From assembly GCA_023254645.1 (NCBI GenBank), contig JALRLA010000066.1:1-8040 (forward strand): a stretch of 8,040 nucleotides of DNA, read 5' to 3'. The first letter of the stretch is position 1. The number at the start of each line of letters is the position of its first letter. This DNA is from Bacteroidia bacterium. Lineage in GTDB: Bacteria > Bacteroidota > Bacteroidia > NS11-12g > UBA955. The notes below the pieces were generated by a model, which was not told the DNA's origin, did not search any database, and saw nothing but the letters and a program-made list of their open reading frames with translations. This document shows, in pieces, positions 6,114-8,040 of the stretch. Both the position numbers and the translations under genes were made by a program.

Positions 6114-6734
6114 TTAGGGATGAAGCAACACACCCAAACGCACCCGGTTGTAATAAGCCCCCCCACGGGCCAATCCCCATCCTACCCAACGAGTAGCAGA
6201 GTTGTTGACAACCGAATACAAACTGTAATCACAAGATGCCGCGAGGCTCAGGTGTTCACGAATGCCGTGATGAACCCTCAAAGAGCCCATGGCCCCCCAA
6301 CTCCTGTAATCGTCTTGAAGCCTCGGCATGTAGCCCTGAGATTCCCAGGCTCTCAACAATCGAGTAGCTTCGACCCCAATCGACCACCGAGTTTCGGGGT
6401 GACCGAAGCGAGCCAAATTTCGACTTTGATGCAGCCCCAACTCCAATTGGCGAGCGTGTATGTGGAAAGGAGTCAAACCTGGATTATCGGGATCAAAGCC
6501 TCTCAAACTACCCAACTCTGAAAATCCCAAGCTGTAATCCCATCGCTTTTCCGAGCGACCATAGCCTCCCCAGACACCCAAGGTAAACCCAGGCTTGCTG
6601 TATCCCACCGCCGCATCTCCATCAATTTGACTCATGGAACCCAAACACTGAACCTGAAAGGTAAACTCAGGAGAGCTTTGGGCATGGACTCGCGATAGCA
6701 AGACCAGGGAAACAAGGAGAATGCGCAATTTCAT
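6114..6734 (-). CDS. PorT-like outer-membrane beta-barrel protein
   Basis: The 206-residue product starts MKLRILLVSLVLLSRVHAQS, a Sec signal peptide with cleavage after A18. The mature chain is made of alternating short hydrophobic strands with turns and ends in aromatic/hydrophobic strands near the C-terminus, as in an 8-stranded-size barrel. FQVQCLGSMSQIDGDAAVGYSKPGF (26-50) and the later DYSLGFSELGSLRG (66-79) match the 'GxxxSQIDGDxxxGYxKPG ... ElGyxxKGS' pattern of Bacteroidota PorT-like/'outer membrane beta-barrel' proteins. PorT itself takes part in type IX secretion, but this wide family contains many members with no known job, so no symbol is given. An in-frame ATG at 6758 would add eight residues before the signal peptide and overlap the divergent gene; ATG 6734 is preferred. 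It is the first gene of the cluster that continues with the DUF4440 and glycosyltransferase genes. Confidence 0.8.
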   Translation of the reverse strand: MKLRILLVSLVLLSRVHAQSSPEFTFQVQCLGSMSQIDGDAAVGYSKPGFTLGVWGGYGRSEKRWDYSLGFSELGSLRGFDPDNPGLTPFHIHARQLELGLHQSRNLARFGHPETRWSIGVEATRLLRAWESQGYMPRLQDDYRSWGAMGSLRVHHGIREHLSLAASCDYSLYSVVNNSATRWVGWGLARGGAYYNRVRLGVLLHP

Positions 6735-6746
6735 GGTAATTTGCGC
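6723..6746. repeat. Imperfect dyad over the barrel gene start, possible operator
   Basis: GCGCAA (6723-6728) and TTGCGC (6741-6746) are exact inverted repeats separated by 12 bp. Two further pairs (T6730/A6739, T6731/A6738) extend the symmetry after one mismatch. The centre falls right after the barrel gene ATG, in the 23-bp region between two divergent start codons, so a bound protein or an RNA hairpin there could affect both genes. Confidence 0.35.
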
Positions 6747-6753
6747 TAAAATA
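6746..6753 (-). promoter_or_regulatory. Weak -7-like box (TATTTTAG) for the barrel gene cluster
   Basis: The minus-strand octamer differs from TAnnTTTG at one base and ends 11 nt before the barrel gene ATG. No TTG was seen at the expected -33 distance, which would lie inside the divergent oxidoreductase gene. It is the best candidate in a very short intergenic region. Confidence 0.25.
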
Positions 6754-6757
6754 AGCA

Positions 6758-7831
6758 TTGAGCCCTAAGCCCGATCATATTGCCATCATTGGAGCCGGCC
6801 TAGCGGGCTGCAGTTTAGCGCTGGAACTGGAAAAGCGCGGATGGTTCCCCCTTTTGGTGCACGATGACAAGCGTCAGTCCAGCAGCGATGTTGCAGCAGG
6901 CTTGATCAACCCCATTGTTCCCAAAGGAGTGCGCATGACTTGGAATTGGGAAAAGATGTTTCCCGGATGGATGGAATATTACCAGCACTGGGAAGCCTAT
7001 TTAGGGAGTTCATTCGCGGAGGCCCTTCCCCTCCATCAACTGCACCGCCACCTGGACCACGAACGAGAATGGAACAAGCAAGCGAGCAAAGGCGTTTACC
7101 AAGATTACATTCGACCTCTGAGCGACGATTTGCCTGCCTCCAGCACAGCCCAAAGTGGGCACAGCGTTAGGCAATCGGGCCGCTTGAACGTGCAGGCCTT
7201 CTGCAAAGCCACCCGTCAACATTTCAAAGTCAAGGGATGCCTGGTTGAGTCGCGATTTGAAGCCGATCCGTTAAAAGAGTCGCTCGTCCTAGTAAATGGC
7301 CAAGAAGTTCAGTACCTGGTTTACTGCCAAGGCATTGAAATGATGGATGACCCTGTTTGGAATTGGCTTCCCATGCACCCTACGGGCGGCGATATTCTTC
7401 GGGTGAAACTTCCAGAAGGGATCTTAGCCAAGCGAGCCATTTGGAAAAGCAAAGAATGGTTGGTTCCTATTCAAAACTCTCCGAATGAATGGCTGATGGG
7501 CAGCAATTTCCACAAGGGAGACCGCAACCAAAGCCCTGAAGCTCAAGATGCCGAAGATTTATTGAACCGAGTATCGGAATGGTTGGGCATTCGCCCTGTT
7601 TTATTGGAACACAAACGAGCGGTGCGCCCCACCGTAGGCTCTAGACGACCCTATTTGGGTCGGCATCCCGAGCACGAACACTTGTATGTATTCAACGGAT
7701 TAGGATCAAAGGGTTCTGCATTGGTGTCTTGGCTGGCACCGGTCATGGCTAATTTCATTTGCAACGAATCGGAACTACCTGAAGAAGTGAACATCACGAG
7801 GTATTGGAGCCAAAAAGAGGGGTGCGAATAG
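6758..7831 (+). CDS. FAD-dependent oxidoreductase, DAO family, with TTG start
   Basis: The 357-residue product opens with HIAIIGAGLAGCSLALELEKRG (7-28), an FAD-binding Rossmann start with GAGLAG at 12-17. SSDVAAGLINPIVPKGVRMTW (42-62) is the 'aSxvAAGlxnPixgkR' loop of the D-amino-acid oxidase/glycine oxidase-like (DAO) family. The C-terminal AVRPTVGSRRPYLGRHPEHEHLYVFNGLGSKGSALV (288-323) contains the 'RPxxxDxxPxiG ... NGxGsxGxxL' flavin-binding end, also seen in the oxidase domain of MnmC. Members oxidise C-N bonds of amines or amino acids; the substrate here is unknown. The only in-frame start before the Rossmann motif is TTG at 6758, because a stop codon (TAA, 6752-6754) lies just upstream and the first in-frame ATG comes about 60 residues later. 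The gene is divergent from the barrel gene with 23 bp between start codons, so each promoter must reach into the other gene. Confidence 0.88.
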   Translation: MSPKPDHIAIIGAGLAGCSLALELEKRGWFPLLVHDDKRQSSSDVAAGLINPIVPKGVRMTWNWEKMFPGWMEYYQHWEAYLGSSFAEALPLHQLHRHLDHEREWNKQASKGVYQDYIRPLSDDLPASSTAQSGHSVRQSGRLNVQAFCKATRQHFKVKGCLVESRFEADPLKESLVLVNGQEVQYLVYCQGIEMMDDPVWNWLPMHPTGGDILRVKLPEGILAKRAIWKSKEWLVPIQNSPNEWLMGSNFHKGDRNQSPEAQDAEDLLNRVSEWLGIRPVLLEHKRAVRPTVGSRRPYLGRHPEHEHLYVFNGLGSKGSALVSWLAPVMANFICNESELPEEVNITRYWSQKEGCE

Positions 7832-7880
7832 AATGACAATTTCCCTTGGACCCACTTTCTCCGCGGCCTGCACTAAACCC

Positions 7881-8040
7881 TTAAGACCAGCGAGAATCCA
7901 ACAGATCTATGAAGTCTTGGGGATCGGACAAAATATGAACGTGGTCATGAGGTTTCAAATCTCTTGACATGAGAACCTGACTTCCCGTGAGAACAATGTC
8001 GGTAGCTGGGAAATTGCGCACCAAGGTTTGCACGAAGACT
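7881..8040 (-). CDS. C-terminal end of an unidentified protein (runs off window)
   Basis: On the minus strand one frame is open from the right edge to TAA at 7883-7881, giving 52 residues. They include QTLVRNFPATDIVLTGSQVL and, closer to the end, DLKPHDHVHILSDPQDFIDLL. The composition (hydrophobic beta-like 'DIVLTGSQVL' followed by 'HVHILSD' and an amphipathic helix 'PQDFIDLLD') looks like a real folded C-terminus, while the other two frames of this strand are interrupted. I do not recognise the family. It converges on the DAO-type oxidoreductase gene, leaving a 49-bp gap (7832-7880) in which I see no convincing terminator hairpin. Confidence 0.5.
   Translation of the reverse strand, partial: VFVQTLVRNFPATDIVLTGSQVLMSRDLKPHDHVHILSDPQDFIDLLDSRWS

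Noticed and set aside
6737..6743. TAATTTG on the plus strand as -7 box of the DAO-type gene
   Set aside because: It is one base short of TAnnTTTG spacing and no -33 element was seen.

Overview
The window looks like an ordinary chromosomal stretch from a member of the Bacteroidota, probably a flavobacterial or cryomorphacean-type marine or freshwater bacterium. The lineage call is inferred from protein types and promoter style, not from a marker gene search. Evidence for it: start codons have no Shine-Dalgarno sequences, several starts are preceded by TAnnTTTG-like -7 boxes, and three protein types are characteristic of the phylum. These are a PorT-like outer-membrane barrel with a 'SQIDGD...GYSKPG' segment, an ECF sigma/membrane anti-sigma/Spy-like triplet, and a WRQ-type GT-C membrane glycosyltransferase. 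I see no rRNA, tRNA, CRISPR array, insertion sequence or phage gene. No gene-free stretch exceeds 300 bases; the longest gaps are about 136 bp (2548-2683) and 107 bp (3701-3807).

Left part (1-3700, all minus strand, read from right to left): an AlkB-like di-iron membrane monooxygenase (3700-2684), then after 136 bp an ECF sigma factor (2547-1960), a single-pass membrane protein that is probably its anti-sigma factor (1923-919), a small secreted Spy/CpxP-like protein (917-438), and the N-terminal part of an FAD-dependent oxidoreductase (418 to the window edge). The sigma, anti-sigma and Spy-like genes are spaced by 36 and 1 bp and form a plausible envelope-stress regulatory unit. The oxidoreductase follows 19 bp later but has its own -7-like box.

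Centre (3701-4204): a divergent promoter region holding a near-perfect 21-bp palindrome, then rplS (ribosomal protein bL19) on the plus strand, closed by a strong hairpin terminator with a nine-T tail.

Right part (4215-6734, minus strand): a three-gene cluster consisting of a PorT-like outer-membrane barrel, a lipoprotein with a DUF4440/NTF2-like domain, and a multi-pass GT-C glycosyltransferase. The last two overlap by 7 bp. Divergent from it, only 23 bp away, lies a DAO-type FAD oxidoreductase (6758-7831) that must start at TTG. The last 160 bases hold the C-terminal end of an unidentified minus-strand protein converging on it.

I found no clear new multi-gene system. The observations most worth following are two dyad symmetries in divergent promoter regions, repeated -7 boxes lying 4 to 7 nt from start codons (possible leaderless mRNAs), and the unusually long linker of the putative anti-sigma factor.
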